Positions 1 to 8,600 of a DNA stretch of 51,766 nt are shown piece by piece. The stretch is from an uncultured Paenibacillaceae bacterium. Its GTDB lineage: Bacteria; Bacillota; Bacilli; Paenibacillales; DA-C8. Location: positions 1 through 51,766 of the forward strand of contig CALGAO010000143.1 in the NCBI GenBank assembly GCA_937957685.1. The letters are read 5' to 3'. The position numbers were made by a program, and so were the translations under genes. Position 1 is the stretch's first letter; every line of letters starts with the position of its first letter. The notes under the pieces are model-generated. The model did not search any database and was not told the origin of the DNA. It saw only the letters and a list, made by a program, of their open reading frames with translations.

Positions 1-2177
1 TTCCGATCTAGCGTCGACAGCCGATGGGCGATGGCGATCGTCGTTCTGCCCTTCATCAGCTTCTCCAGCGCTTCCTGGATGATCAGCTCCGTCTCGGTGT
101 CGAGCGAAGCCGTCGCCTCGTCGAGGATCAGGATCCTCGGATCATGCAGCACCGCTCTGGCGATCGCGATGCGCTGCTTCTCTCCTCCCGACAGATTGTG
201 CCCGCCGCTGCCCACGATCGTGTCGTAGCCGTCCGGCAGCTTCGAGATAAAATCATGCGCGCCGGCGATCTTCGCCGCGCGGATGATGTCCGCCATCGAG
301 CAATCGGGATCGGCATAGGCGATATTCTCGGCGATCGTCCCCATGAACACGTAGACCTCCTGCGAGACGATGCCGATATGCTTGCGCAGCGTGGCGAACG
401 ACAGATCCTTCACGTCTATGCCATCGATCGTGATGGTGCCATCCTGCGGATCATGCAGGCGGGAGATGAGATTGACGAGCGTCGACTTGCCGGCGCCGGA
501 TCGTCCGACAACACCGACCATCTGCCCCGGCTCCACGCGCATGGACACATTCTTCAGCACAGGGCGGTTCGGCTCATAGCCGAAGGTCACGTTCGAGACG
601 ACGATCTCGCCGCGCACGCTCTCCAGCTCTATCGCTCCGGGCTTCTCCTCAATCTCGGGCACAGCATCCTGGATCTCGAAGATGCGCTGCGCCGCGGACA
701 TGCTGTTGGACCACCAGTTGACGACATTGTTCATGAACTGGATCGGGTTATACAGCATCGTCAGATAATGAATAAAGGACATCACCATCCCGAACTTCAG
801 ATCCCCCTGCATCACCTGCCATCCGCCAAAGGCCCAGACGATGATGCCGCCCGCCTGCAGGATCATGTTCAGCGTCGGGAAGACCGTGCTGCCCATCTTG
901 TTGAATCGCTGCTCCGCATCGGCGTAATTGCGGCTCGCCTGGGAGAATCGGCCGATCTCCTGCTGCTCCTTGCCGAATGCCTTCACCACGCGCGCCCCGC
1001 GCAGCGAATCGCTGATCAGCGCGTTCAGCGCGCTGACGCGACGATGCCGTCGCCAGGACAGGCGCCACAGCTTCGGCATGATGCGGCGCAGGATGTACAG
1101 GATGAACGGCAGCGGGATGAGACAGAGCAGCGTAAGCTGCCAGTCGATCACCAGCATGATCGTGATGATGCCGATGATGTTCATCGCATTGACGATGAAG
1201 TAGGAAATGCCGTCCGTGAAGAAATATTGGACATCCGTCGCGTCATTGTTCACCCTCGTCATGAGCTGTCCGGTCTGCCGCTTCAGGAAGAAGGACAACG
1301 ACAGCCGCTGCAGCGCCGAGAAGACGCTGGCCTTCAGGTCGAAGGCGACCTTCGCCGCCAGCCTGGCATTCAGGATGCCGAAGGCGATCCCGAACAGCAG
1401 GGACAGCGTGCGGAAACCGATGATGAGGGCGATGACCAGACCGATCTTGCCGGCGAACATCCCCGTGCCCGCCAGCGCCTGGTCGAACAGCACCGTGCCG
1501 CTCAGGTACGGGATGACGATGCCTGTCGCCGAGTTCAGCAGCATGAACAGGATGATCAGCACGATCGTCAGCCTGTATCGGCCTGCCAGGCCAAGCAATC
1601 TGGTGAAGATGGCTCCCTTCTTCGTGCAGCGCGGGCACACCTGTCGCCCCCGCTCCGGGTACAGCATGCCACACTTGGGACACGCGGCAGGTCCATCCTT
1701 CCGATCTAGGCCATCCCGTTCCCTCTCTCCTTGCTTGCCTGATTTCCGCTTCTCGAAGGCCGAGGCGAGCCTTGAAGCCGCTTCCATCTGGCTGTTCGTA
1801 AAGGTGCCGAGCGTTCGCTTCTCCTTGCCTTTCTCCTCTGCGATCAGCATCCCTGAGGCGACCAGGTTGACGACAGCGAGCGATTCCAGGTCAGCAAGCC
1901 TGATCGACTCCATCGTCCAACCCTTGTCATGAAGCCTTTTCTGAGTGAAACCGGTTTCTTTTTTCGATGGCATATACCCCTTGAACGTCTTGGGGCCTGT
2001 GATCTTTTCCTCGTTGCTGCGCAGGATATGCAGATGCTCGCGATCCATCAGGATGTATCGTTCAATGAATCCATCACTGTCCAGGCTGCGGTCGCAAAGC
2101 AATACGTGGCTGATATCCCCGACAGACAACCCCATCTCATCCAGCAGCCTTGCGATATCATCCGGTATTTGCGCCAT
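1..2177 (-). CDS. ABC exporter (fused membrane and ATPase domains) with N-terminal zinc ribbon, C-terminus missing
   Basis: Half-size ABC exporter that would move an unknown substrate outward across the membrane as a dimer. About 725 codons are visible from ATG 2177, which has a GGGGG ribosome site 4 bases upstream; the gene runs off the left edge. Residues 1-160 are a soluble region that I do not recognise. A zinc-ribbon-like Cys4 set follows at C166, C169, C181 and C184 (CPKC, CPRC). Transmembrane segments start near residue 200 and continue to about 480. The ATPase domain shows Walker A GRSGAGKST, signature LSGGEKQR, Walker B ILILDEATAS and the H-loop IAHRLST just before the edge. Only a few dozen C-terminal residues should be missing. 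The soluble N-terminus is unusual next to ordinary MsbA-like exporters. No partner gene is visible. Confidence 0.9.
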   Translation of the reverse strand, partial: MAQIPDDIARLLDEMGLSVGDISHVLLCDRSLDSDGFIERYILMDREHLHILRSNEEKITGPKTFKGYMPSKKETGFTQKRLHDKGWTMESIRLADLESLAVVNLVASGMLIAEEKGKEKRTLGTFTNSQMEAASRLASAFEKRKSGKQGERERDGLDRKDGPAACPKCGMLYPERGRQVCPRCTKKGAIFTRLLGLAGRYRLTIVLIILFMLLNSATGIVIPYLSGTVLFDQALAGTGMFAGKIGLVIALIIGFRTLSLLFGIAFGILNARLAAKVAFDLKASVFSALQRLSLSFFLKRQTGQLMTRVNNDATDVQYFFTDGISYFIVNAMNIIGIITIMLVIDWQLTLLCLIPLPFILYILRRIMPKLWRLSWRRHRRVSALNALISDSLRGARVVKAFGKEQQEIGRFSQASRNYADAEQRFNKMGSTVFPTLNMILQAGGIIVWAFGGWQVMQGDLKFGMVMSFIHYLTMLYNPIQFMNNVVNWWSNSMSAAQRIFEIQDAVPEIEEKPGAIELESVRGEIVVSNVTFGYEPNRPVLKNVSMRVEPGQMVGVVGRSGAGKSTLVNLISRLHDPQDGTITIDGIDVKDLSFATLRKHIGIVSQEVYVFMGTIAENIAYADPDCSMADIIRAAKIAGAHDFISKLPDGYDTIVGSGGHNLSGGEKQRIAIARAVLHDPRILILDEATASLDTETELIIQEALEKLMKGRTTIAIAHRLSTLDR

Positions 2178-2204
2178 AATCCCCCTTCTATCTTCGGACA
2201 ATTT

Positions 2205-2233
2205 CATATAAAGTCACGGTTACATATTAGCAA
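2205..2233 (-). promoter_or_regulatory. Candidate sigma-A promoter of the ABC exporter gene
   Basis: Reading the minus strand, TTGCTA at 2233-2228 and TATATG at 2210-2205 are separated by 17 bases in an AT-rich stretch, about 25 bases upstream of the exporter start codon. The match is moderate, so this is a prediction only. Confidence 0.4.
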
Positions 2234-2336
2234 TTTTTACAAACGAATGCTAGGTAACTTATTGTTTAAAATTATGATTTTTTGTCCTTTATTTACATGT
2301 TGATTCACCGCATTCCACACTTTCCGCAGCAAGCGG

Positions 2337-2507
2337 ATTTTTCGTCTCTCAGGCGTGCAGAGGCGGTCCACGCAGCCTGAGTGAAGAAAAAAATCGTCTC
2401 TCAGGCGTGCAGAAGCGATCCACGCAGCCCGAGTGCAGACAAAATCGTCTCTCGGGCGTGCAGAAGCGATCCACGCAGCCCGAGTGCAGAAGCGGTCAGA
2501 GCAGAAG
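2337..2507. repeat. 51-52 bp tandem repeat array (3 copies), each with a hairpin
   Basis: Three direct copies begin near 2342, 2394 and 2445 (periods 52 and 51). Each holds the core CTCTCAGGCGTGCAGAAG followed by GATCCACGCAGCCCGAGTG. Within a copy CTCGGG pairs with CCCGAG and CGTG with CACG, with a 3-base bulge, giving a stem-loop. There are no spacers between copies. Short open frames cross the array, but the 52-base period breaks frame, so it is non-coding. It lies between the exporter promoter and the xylanase terminator and accounts for most of the 2234-2507 gap. Confidence 0.8.
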
Positions 2508-2548
2508 CAAAAAGGACGAGGCACTTCCATGGAGACACCACCTCGTCC
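2508..2548 (-). terminator. Rho-independent terminator of the GH10 gene
   Basis: On the minus strand GGACGAGG pairs with CCTCGTCC around a 19-24 base loop and is followed by TTTTTGCTT. It lies 14 bases past the xylanase stop codon. Confidence 0.75.
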
Positions 2549-2562
2549 GCTCACGCCTCCCA

Positions 2563-3882
2563 TCACTCCAGCTTCGAAGGGTCCACCACGCCCCAGAAGG
2601 CCGGCTTCGCATGGAAGTTCTTGTCGAACAACAGCGGCGCCTCGGTGCGCACGATCGGGAATGAGCTGAGCCACGTATGGTTATCCGAGATGCCCCAGAA
2701 GGTCACCTCGCTCAGGATATCCTTGTGTTCCCTGAACGCCTCGAACAGATCCCGGTATCTCTCGGCCTGTTTCCGCAGGACATCCTCCGGTATGTCGTCC
2801 CCGTAATCTCGCCGGTCGTTCCAGGCATACAGGCTCATGTCCAGCTCGGTGACGATATTGTCCAGCCCCAGCTCGGCGAACTTCCGCATCGACTCGATGA
2901 TCTGTTCCACCGGCGGCCAGGCCACGCTGATATGCGTCTGATGGCCCACACCGTCGATCGGCACGCCCCGATCCAGCAGCTCCTTGACCAGCTCATAGAG
3001 GCGGTCACGCTTCTTCGGATCATCGGTGCTGTAGTCATTGATGTACAGCCGGATATCCGGACCGCCCGCTTCCCTCGCCGCGCGAAAGGCTGTCTCGATG
3101 TAGTCGATGCCGGCGATCTGATACCAGGGACTGTTGCGCATGCCGTCCGGATCAGCGGGCTCGATCACCTCGTTCACCACGTCCCAGGACTTGATATCGT
3201 CCTTGTAGCGCTCGACGACCGTCTTCACATGCGTCTCCAGGCGCTGAAGCAACAGCTGCTTGTTCTGCTCCCGCTTCTCCGGATCCGTCTCGTCCACCAT
3301 CGGCTTGCCGCCTGCGTCCAGGAAGAACCAGTTCGGCACCTGGTTGTGCCAGACCAGCGTATGGAAGCGCAGCTGCATGCCGTTCTCCCTGGCGAACCGC
3401 ACGATCCGGTCGGCGCCAGTCCAGTTGAACCTCCCCTCGGAAGGCTGGATCGACGCCGGCTTCATCGCGTTCTCCGCGACGATCAGGTTGACGTGCTTCT
3501 TCAGCAGCTCGGCGACCAGCCCGGTGGTCTGATTCGGTTCGATCGCCGCGCCGATCGGGAAGTAATCCGCATACACATCCTTCAGCGAAGGCAGATCATG
3601 CTCCACGGAGGGCTCGACCTTCTCCTGCTCCCCGGGCTGCGCTTCGGACCCGGACTGCCCTTCGGCGCTGACAGGCTGCCCCTCCTCGCCAGAGTCTCCT
3701 GCGTCGGTTCCGATTGCAGGCGAAGGGTCAACGCCGCTCTCCACATCGTCCGCCTGATTCTCACCAGCGGTCTCCGGTCCGTTCATCTCTCCGCGCTCCC
3801 TGTCACCGCTGCACCCCGCTGCGATCAGCAGGAATGCGAGGAGCAGCATCACCGTAAGGAGCAGCCTGTGTTTACCATGCAT
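2563..3882 (-). CDS. GH10 endo-1,4-beta-xylanase, lipoprotein
   Basis: Retaining glycoside hydrolase family 10 enzyme that cuts the beta-1,4-xylan backbone, anchored outside the membrane. From ATG 3882 (439 residues) the protein has a signal peptide with lipobox IAAGC (C24). An acidic, Gly/Ser/Pro-rich linker reaches about residue 93, and the GH10 barrel fills the rest. The acid/base is E238 in WDVVNE and the nucleophile E346 in VTELDMS; GH10 landmarks ENAMKP and WHNQVP are present. ATG 3891 is also in frame, but AGGTGG is only one base from it and nine from ATG 3882, so I prefer 3882. The leader lies inside a 109-bp tandem duplication. The gene is downstream of the 4130-16951 transporter block in the same direction, possibly read through from it. 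Confidence 0.93.
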   Translation of the reverse strand: MHGKHRLLLTVMLLLAFLLIAAGCSGDRERGEMNGPETAGENQADDVESGVDPSPAIGTDAGDSGEEGQPVSAEGQSGSEAQPGEQEKVEPSVEHDLPSLKDVYADYFPIGAAIEPNQTTGLVAELLKKHVNLIVAENAMKPASIQPSEGRFNWTGADRIVRFARENGMQLRFHTLVWHNQVPNWFFLDAGGKPMVDETDPEKREQNKQLLLQRLETHVKTVVERYKDDIKSWDVVNEVIEPADPDGMRNSPWYQIAGIDYIETAFRAAREAGGPDIRLYINDYSTDDPKKRDRLYELVKELLDRGVPIDGVGHQTHISVAWPPVEQIIESMRKFAELGLDNIVTELDMSLYAWNDRRDYGDDIPEDVLRKQAERYRDLFEAFREHKDILSEVTFWGISDNHTWLSSFPIVRTEAPLLFDKNFHAKPAFWGVVDPSKLE

Positions 3883-4049
3883 CTTCCTCATCCCACCTTG
3901 AATCTTCGTATGATACCGCCAGCCTGTATCCGCTTATGCAGAATGCGAGGAACAGCATCACCGTAAGGAGCAACCTGCGTTTACCATGCATCTTCCTCAT
4001 CCCACCTTGGATCTTCGTATGATACCGCCAGCCTGTATCCACTTATGCC
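3832..4049. repeat. 109-bp tandem duplication of the xylanase leader
   Basis: Positions 3832-3940 and 3941-4049 are direct copies with only a handful of substitutions. Each holds the upstream leader, the ribosome site, the ATG pair and about 20 codons of the signal peptide. Because 109 is not a multiple of three, the outer copy is out of frame with the enzyme. Confidence 0.9.
3872..4000 (-). CDS. Leader peptide created by duplication of the xylanase signal sequence
   Basis: The outer copy of the duplicated leader keeps ATG 4000 and its ribosome site. It encodes a 42-residue frame beginning MRKMHGKRRLLLTVMLFLAF, nearly identical to the xylanase signal peptide. It then runs out of frame through the inner copy and stops at TAA 3874-3872, overlapping the real start region by about 20 bases. 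Whether it is translated is unknown. If it is, the overlap would couple or compete with xylanase translation. It could equally be inert debris of a recent duplication. Confidence 0.5.
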   Translation of the reverse strand: MRKMHGKRRLLLTVMLFLAFCISGYRLAVSYEDSRWDEEDAW

Positions 4050-4129
4050 GAGAGTCACCGCATCCGCTCAAGCCGACGCTCCCCTGAATGACTCGATCAC
4101 TGTCGAATGAACAGATCCCTGCACTTACT

Positions 4130-5116
4130 TTAACCTACCACGCCAGTTCTTTCTACACTTTCTACAAAATACCTCTGCACGAACAGATAGATCAGGATCA
4201 GGGGCAGGATCGCAAGCAGCGTTCCCGTATCCTGCACCATATCCAGATAGAACGGGTCCTGGCGGCCGGCGGTGCCGGACAGTGCGATCTGCAGATTAAA
4301 CGGCAAGGACGAAAGTTGCGTGGACATCACCTTGGCCGAGGTCAGATACGTGGTCGTGAAGAAGCTGTCATTCCATTGCCAGACAAATGAGAACAGGCAG
4401 ACGGTCAGGATGGCAGGGATCGCGTTCGGCAACATGATCCAGGTGAACGTCCTGGTGACATTCGCTCCGTCCACATAGGCGGCTTCCTCGACTTCCTTCG
4501 GAATGCCGCGGAAAAACTGCCGGAAGATGAAGATAAACAACCCTGCCTTATAAGAAATGCCGAATATCGAAGTCAGGATGAACGGCCAGTAGGTGTTGAG
4601 CAGATTGACGCTCCTGCCGCCGTTAAACAGCGGGATCAGGCCGAGCAACGTAAAGTCCTTGAGATTCAGATACATCGGGATCAGGATCGTCGTTGGCGGC
4701 ACGAGGATCGTCAGGATCACGCAAGCGAACAGCAGATTGCTGCCCTTGAACTTGAGCCTCGCGAACCCATACCCCGCAAGCGCGCAGGAGCAGGCGGTCA
4801 GCACCGTGGTCATCGACGCCAGGAAAGACGTATTCAGCAGTGTGTTCCAATAATCCATCGTGCGAATCGCATACATGAAATTATCCAGGGACAGATTCTC
4901 AGGGATCCAGACCACGATCGGTGAATACAGATCCGTGCGGTCCTTGATCGCGGTCGATATCTTCTTCAGGATCGGGTACAGGATGACGAACGACAAACCG
5001 ACGATGAGGATGAACCGCACGAAGGCCCAAAGCCATCGCTTCCAATAATACAGAGATAACAGGCGGGTTAATGCAGTGCCTGACAAGTCACTCACCCTTT
5101 CTTCAGATGGATTCAT
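4130..5116 (-). CDS. Carbohydrate ABC transporter permease, MalG/YtcP type (pair B)
   Basis: Inner-membrane permease subunit of a CUT1-type sugar importer, 328 residues with about six membrane segments (roughly 31-50, 95-115, 127-150, 175-200, 222-245 and 295-315). The EAA loop that docks the ATPase is at 208-222 (EVEEAAYVDGAN). It lies 28 bases downstream of its MalF-type partner. It is the last gene of the minus-strand block, with no clear terminator between it and the xylanase. No ATPase gene is present, so a shared MsmX-type ATPase elsewhere is likely (inference from family habit). Confidence 0.92.
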   Translation of the reverse strand: MNPSEERVSDLSGTALTRLLSLYYWKRWLWAFVRFILIVGLSFVILYPILKKISTAIKDRTDLYSPIVVWIPENLSLDNFMYAIRTMDYWNTLLNTSFLASMTTVLTACSCALAGYGFARLKFKGSNLLFACVILTILVPPTTILIPMYLNLKDFTLLGLIPLFNGGRSVNLLNTYWPFILTSIFGISYKAGLFIFIFRQFFRGIPKEVEEAAYVDGANVTRTFTWIMLPNAIPAILTVCLFSFVWQWNDSFFTTTYLTSAKVMSTQLSSLPFNLQIALSGTAGRQDPFYLDMVQDTGTLLAILPLILIYLFVQRYFVESVERTGVVG

Positions 5117-5144
5117 CTTGCCCGCGGCTGTGCAGGCTGTGCGG

Positions 5145-6056
5145 TTACTCGTAATAGAATACCCGTCTGGAGATCAACCACATCGTAATCGCCAGGATCA
5201 ACGAAACCGCCAGGAAATAGATCCATGCCATCGCCGAGCTGAGACCGAAATTGAAATTGGAGAAACCGACTTCCCGAACCAGATCTGTCACCGCATTGCT
5301 GGCGAAGGAATCGATGACCGTGTACACGACATTGACCAGGATGAGGGGGCTGACCATCGGGAACGTGATCTTCCAGAAAGCCTCATATCCGGTGGCTCCT
5401 TCAATCTTCGCCGCCTCATACAGATGTGTCGAGATCGACTGGATGCCCGCCAGGAAGATCAGGATCTGGACGCCCGACTGGCTGACGATGTCATAGATGC
5501 GGTCCACGGCACCCGTCAGATACAGCACGATCGATTCACTGACTCCCGCCTCCAGCATCATCCTCTCCAGCTCGAAGCTGCCCAGCGCATGGATGAATCT
5601 GCCGTTATCGCTCTCATTGTTCAACGCTTCAACCAGACTGGAAGCTTCCAGTGAAGCGATCACGCCGGAAGCGAGGATGACCGGCAGGAAGAAGATCGCT
5701 CTCGCCAGTCCTCTGCCGCGGAACCTCTGATTCAGCAGCGCCGCCAGGAACATGCTGAAGATGATGATGAGCGGCACGTTCACGACCATATTCAGGATCG
5801 ATTCGACGAACGTTCGGTTGAAGCTGGTATGGACAGTCAGGGCATACAGATAATTGTCCAGGCCAACAAACTCGATCTCTATGCCCGATGTCTGGGATTC
5901 GACCTTGCTCAGGCTGAATCGGAACGATTGGATGAACGGGATCAGGAAGAACAGGATGAAACCGATGAGCCACGGCAACACATAGATGAATCCCCAGATC
6001 GCCTTCTGCTGTTCGTAGGATCTTCGTTTACCGATCCATTGGAACACCATCTTCAT
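5145..6056 (-). CDS. Sugar ABC transporter permease, MalF/LplB type (pair B)
   Basis: Permease partner of the 4130-5116 gene, 303 residues. An N-terminal membrane segment lies at about 22-45, and the EAA loop is at 213-223 (YEAAKIEGATG), followed by FWKITFP. A loop of about 45 residues between membrane segments (roughly 137-182) is longer than in plain MalF-like proteins and could contact a surface partner. Its ATG overlaps the stop of the DUF5696 gene by four bases (ATGA), which indicates translational coupling with that lipoprotein. Substrate unknown; xylo-oligosaccharide is suggested by neighbours only. Confidence 0.9.
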   Translation of the reverse strand: MKMVFQWIGKRRSYEQQKAIWGFIYVLPWLIGFILFFLIPFIQSFRFSLSKVESQTSGIEIEFVGLDNYLYALTVHTSFNRTFVESILNMVVNVPLIIIFSMFLAALLNQRFRGRGLARAIFFLPVILASGVIASLEASSLVEALNNESDNGRFIHALGSFELERMMLEAGVSESIVLYLTGAVDRIYDIVSQSGVQILIFLAGIQSISTHLYEAAKIEGATGYEAFWKITFPMVSPLILVNVVYTVIDSFASNAVTDLVREVGFSNFNFGLSSAMAWIYFLAVSLILAITMWLISRRVFYYE

Positions 6057-8596
6057 GAATGACCACCGCCTGCTCTGAAGCCTTCCGCTTCGATTGTGGC
6101 ACCGCCCATTGTCACGGGGAAGTTGTTATAATTCACCATCACCTCATAGCCGTTCCCGTATACGGTTCTGTACACGCCATCTGCCAGTCGTTCATGGCTT
6201 GTGATCGGCTGTCCGGATACGTGGCGCAACACCCCGTTGACGGTCTGATACATCTCTGCCGCAAGTCCGAACCATTCCTTGTAGTGTACCGAGTACAGGT
6301 AGTCAAACTCGGTATCCTTCACCACATAATTCGGACCATAGATCCAGGTGAATGCCGGTCCGGCACCGTATTCCAGCAGTTTCAGGATGTACTGCCTGGG
6401 GTTGGTGTAAGTCGACAGATTGTAAGGTTCTCCCGTGTAATCGATATAGCCCCTGATGACCATATGGTAGAAGGGAACCGATTCATCCTCCAGCTTGAAC
6501 AGGCTGTTCGACAGCGGAGCGTTCATGATCTCCGAGACATAGGCCAGAGCATAGGCGTTCCCCCCGTCAGCCATCAGCGTCAGACCGGCTTCTCGCAAGC
6601 TCTGCAAGGCTTGGGCATTGATGTGTTCCGATTCCGTCCGGTCGATCTGCCTCTTCTTGCGAAAATCGCTGTTCAACACATCCGCCAGATCATGCAGCGC
6701 GAGGTTGCTCACGCCCAGCGAGCGCAGATCCTGGAGCATCGAATCGACCATATCCGGGATGAGGCGGGGCGACATCACGTACAATGGCGTACGATCCCGG
6801 TCCCTGCGGTTGGTCGCCATATCGATCGGGTAGACCAGCGCAGGAGCCCTCGTCAGCCTGCGGGCCACTTCCTTCGATTCACTTAAGCCTCGCGGGTTGG
6901 ATACGTTCACCACATCCATCTCAGGATAGAACACGATCCCCGTTTCTCTGGCGTAGCTCATCAGATCCTGCAGCCCCTTCTTGCCGCCCAGTGATCCATT
7001 GACTTTCACATGGTCCGGTTTCCGGTGATTGACCCCGCCGTTGAACCATCCCGAGAACTTCAGCCTGATGTTCCGAACGCCGGATGTCTGAAGTTCGCTC
7101 AGGATCGTCTTCGCCTCGGCGAAAGTGGTCATGGGTTCCTGCATGCGAAACGGCATGCCCAGTATATGCTTGCGCCGCTCGATACTGCCGATGAGCTGAA
7201 GATAAAACGGGCTGTCCTTCTCCCCAACCCCCTGCGGCCGGGCAAGCACCTGGCGGTCGATCAGATATTGGCGGTAATAGTGCGCCATCCCGGAGTAATT
7301 GGCCTCATCCCCATTCAGAAAGGCATAGCGCACAACATAATCCGTATTCATCGGCTCTTCCTGAAACATCGGCAACGTCCGCTGCTCCCCCCCGGCGTTC
7401 AGCGTAACCTCGTCCTTGTTGATCACGTAGAAGCTCGGGTAAACATAGTTGTAGCTGTTCAATCTGCCGCTCACATCGGCATTGATCACCGCCACGGATG
7501 CCCCCTGCTCGATGATGCCGAGCAAGGCGCTGTTCTCACGGATGATGCCAAACACCGGCAGGCGAATCTTCTGATCCCGTGTCAGACGCTCGGTATTGTC
7601 CAACGTCAGATCCTTGCCATATACGTCCTGCTGATACGCGGGATATCGCTGCTTGCCGTTGTTGAAATGGATCAATGCGCCTGACCCGTCCGGAACAAAA
7701 AGGGATCCCCTCTCCTCCGTACTGCCCGCGCCGAAGAAATTCAGCAGCGTGAAGTTATTGACCGGATATTCTTCCGGATAACGGATGCTGCTGCCCGGCA
7801 CACGGACGAGCAGGTTGTCTCCATCGAGCGAGTATTCGATCGAGATCGCGAAGATTCTCGGAATCGGTTTCTCATACGTCAGGCCATGTTCCTCACTGTC
7901 TCTGGCCAGATCCTCCGCCGTATACCCGATCGCGTCGAACGCGGCCAGCGTCCGCTGCAACTGCAAGCCCTGGAGAGCCCCGTCGATCCGGTTATATACC
8001 CCCGTTTCCTTGTCCTGGGTGTAGGAGAGGCGCATCGCCCGCTGACCGGCGCTGTCCATCTTCGCCACAAGCTCCTCGTATCGCTCCTTGCTCAGCTTCT
8101 GCGGCAGGTCGTCGATCCCTCTTTCTTCCTTGCCGAACTGATACGACACGCGGATGCCTTGATCGATCAGCTCCAGGGCGATCTGTCCGTGCGCGACGCT
8201 GTCGGTGTAGGAATTGACTGCATTCATCTGGCCATACGAGTTATAGAAATGGATCCTCGTCTGGGCACTCAGCATATCCTTGTTCACGCCTGTCGCGATC
8301 CCGTCCGCATCGCGCCTCTCAGGATTGCTGCGCCAGATCGCGCCGCTGCGCTTGTCGAGCACGGCCACCTCAGCCGTCTGGTCGTGGATATACAGTTGCA
8401 GCATGCCGTTATCGGCGATGCCTTTCATACCAGGAAGACGATGATCCTGAAACAAGGCGCTGATCGGCTGGCTCTCCGGCAGAAGATTGCGCGCGCTGAC
8501 ATCCGTTGCCGTTTCAGCGGAGCAGCCGGCAGCGAACATGAGGATCCCGATCATAACAAGCAGCAACCGGAACTTGTTAGGTCGCATCACCATCAC
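6053..8596 (-). CDS. DUF5696 lipoprotein of unknown function
   Basis: Large predicted surface lipoprotein of 847 residues with lipobox FAAGC (C25). I recognise the DUF5696 family from features such as FVPDGSGALIHFNNGK near residue 310; such proteins tend to occur beside sugar ABC permease genes, and no function is established to my knowledge. The N-terminal half looks like beta-rich binding domains. Residues about 480-800 read like a glycosidase-type barrel: YPEMDVVN, conserved Asp/Glu patches and a C-terminal EWFGLAAEMYQT region. I see no family catalytic signature that I can name. It overlaps permease pair B by four bases and follows the Yip1 gene by four bases. A role as surface receptor or as an unrecognised hydrolase feeding the permeases is inference. 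Confidence 0.8.
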   Translation of the reverse strand: MMVMRPNKFRLLLVMIGILMFAAGCSAETATDVSARNLLPESQPISALFQDHRLPGMKGIADNGMLQLYIHDQTAEVAVLDKRSGAIWRSNPERRDADGIATGVNKDMLSAQTRIHFYNSYGQMNAVNSYTDSVAHGQIALELIDQGIRVSYQFGKEERGIDDLPQKLSKERYEELVAKMDSAGQRAMRLSYTQDKETGVYNRIDGALQGLQLQRTLAAFDAIGYTAEDLARDSEEHGLTYEKPIPRIFAISIEYSLDGDNLLVRVPGSSIRYPEEYPVNNFTLLNFFGAGSTEERGSLFVPDGSGALIHFNNGKQRYPAYQQDVYGKDLTLDNTERLTRDQKIRLPVFGIIRENSALLGIIEQGASVAVINADVSGRLNSYNYVYPSFYVINKDEVTLNAGGEQRTLPMFQEEPMNTDYVVRYAFLNGDEANYSGMAHYYRQYLIDRQVLARPQGVGEKDSPFYLQLIGSIERRKHILGMPFRMQEPMTTFAEAKTILSELQTSGVRNIRLKFSGWFNGGVNHRKPDHVKVNGSLGGKKGLQDLMSYARETGIVFYPEMDVVNVSNPRGLSESKEVARRLTRAPALVYPIDMATNRRDRDRTPLYVMSPRLIPDMVDSMLQDLRSLGVSNLALHDLADVLNSDFRKKRQIDRTESEHINAQALQSLREAGLTLMADGGNAYALAYVSEIMNAPLSNSLFKLEDESVPFYHMVIRGYIDYTGEPYNLSTYTNPRQYILKLLEYGAGPAFTWIYGPNYVVKDTEFDYLYSVHYKEWFGLAAEMYQTVNGVLRHVSGQPITSHERLADGVYRTVYGNGYEVMVNYNNFPVTMGGATIEAEGFRAGGGHS

Positions 8597-8600
8597 CCCC

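Noticed and set aside
24..1709. 561-codon plus-strand open frame
   Set aside because: It runs opposite the ABC exporter gene, has low-complexity Arg/Asp/His-rich composition and no family feature; the minus frame has all ABC motifs.
1699..1709. Internal adapter-like CTAGATCGGAAG
   Set aside because: The exporter frame continues normally through it and the following bases do not match the adapter, so I treat it as chance.
2237..2806. Open frames on both strands across the 51-52 bp repeats
   Set aside because: They owe their length to the repeats and to the opposite-strand xylanase; the repeat period breaks frame and the residues are unlike any family.
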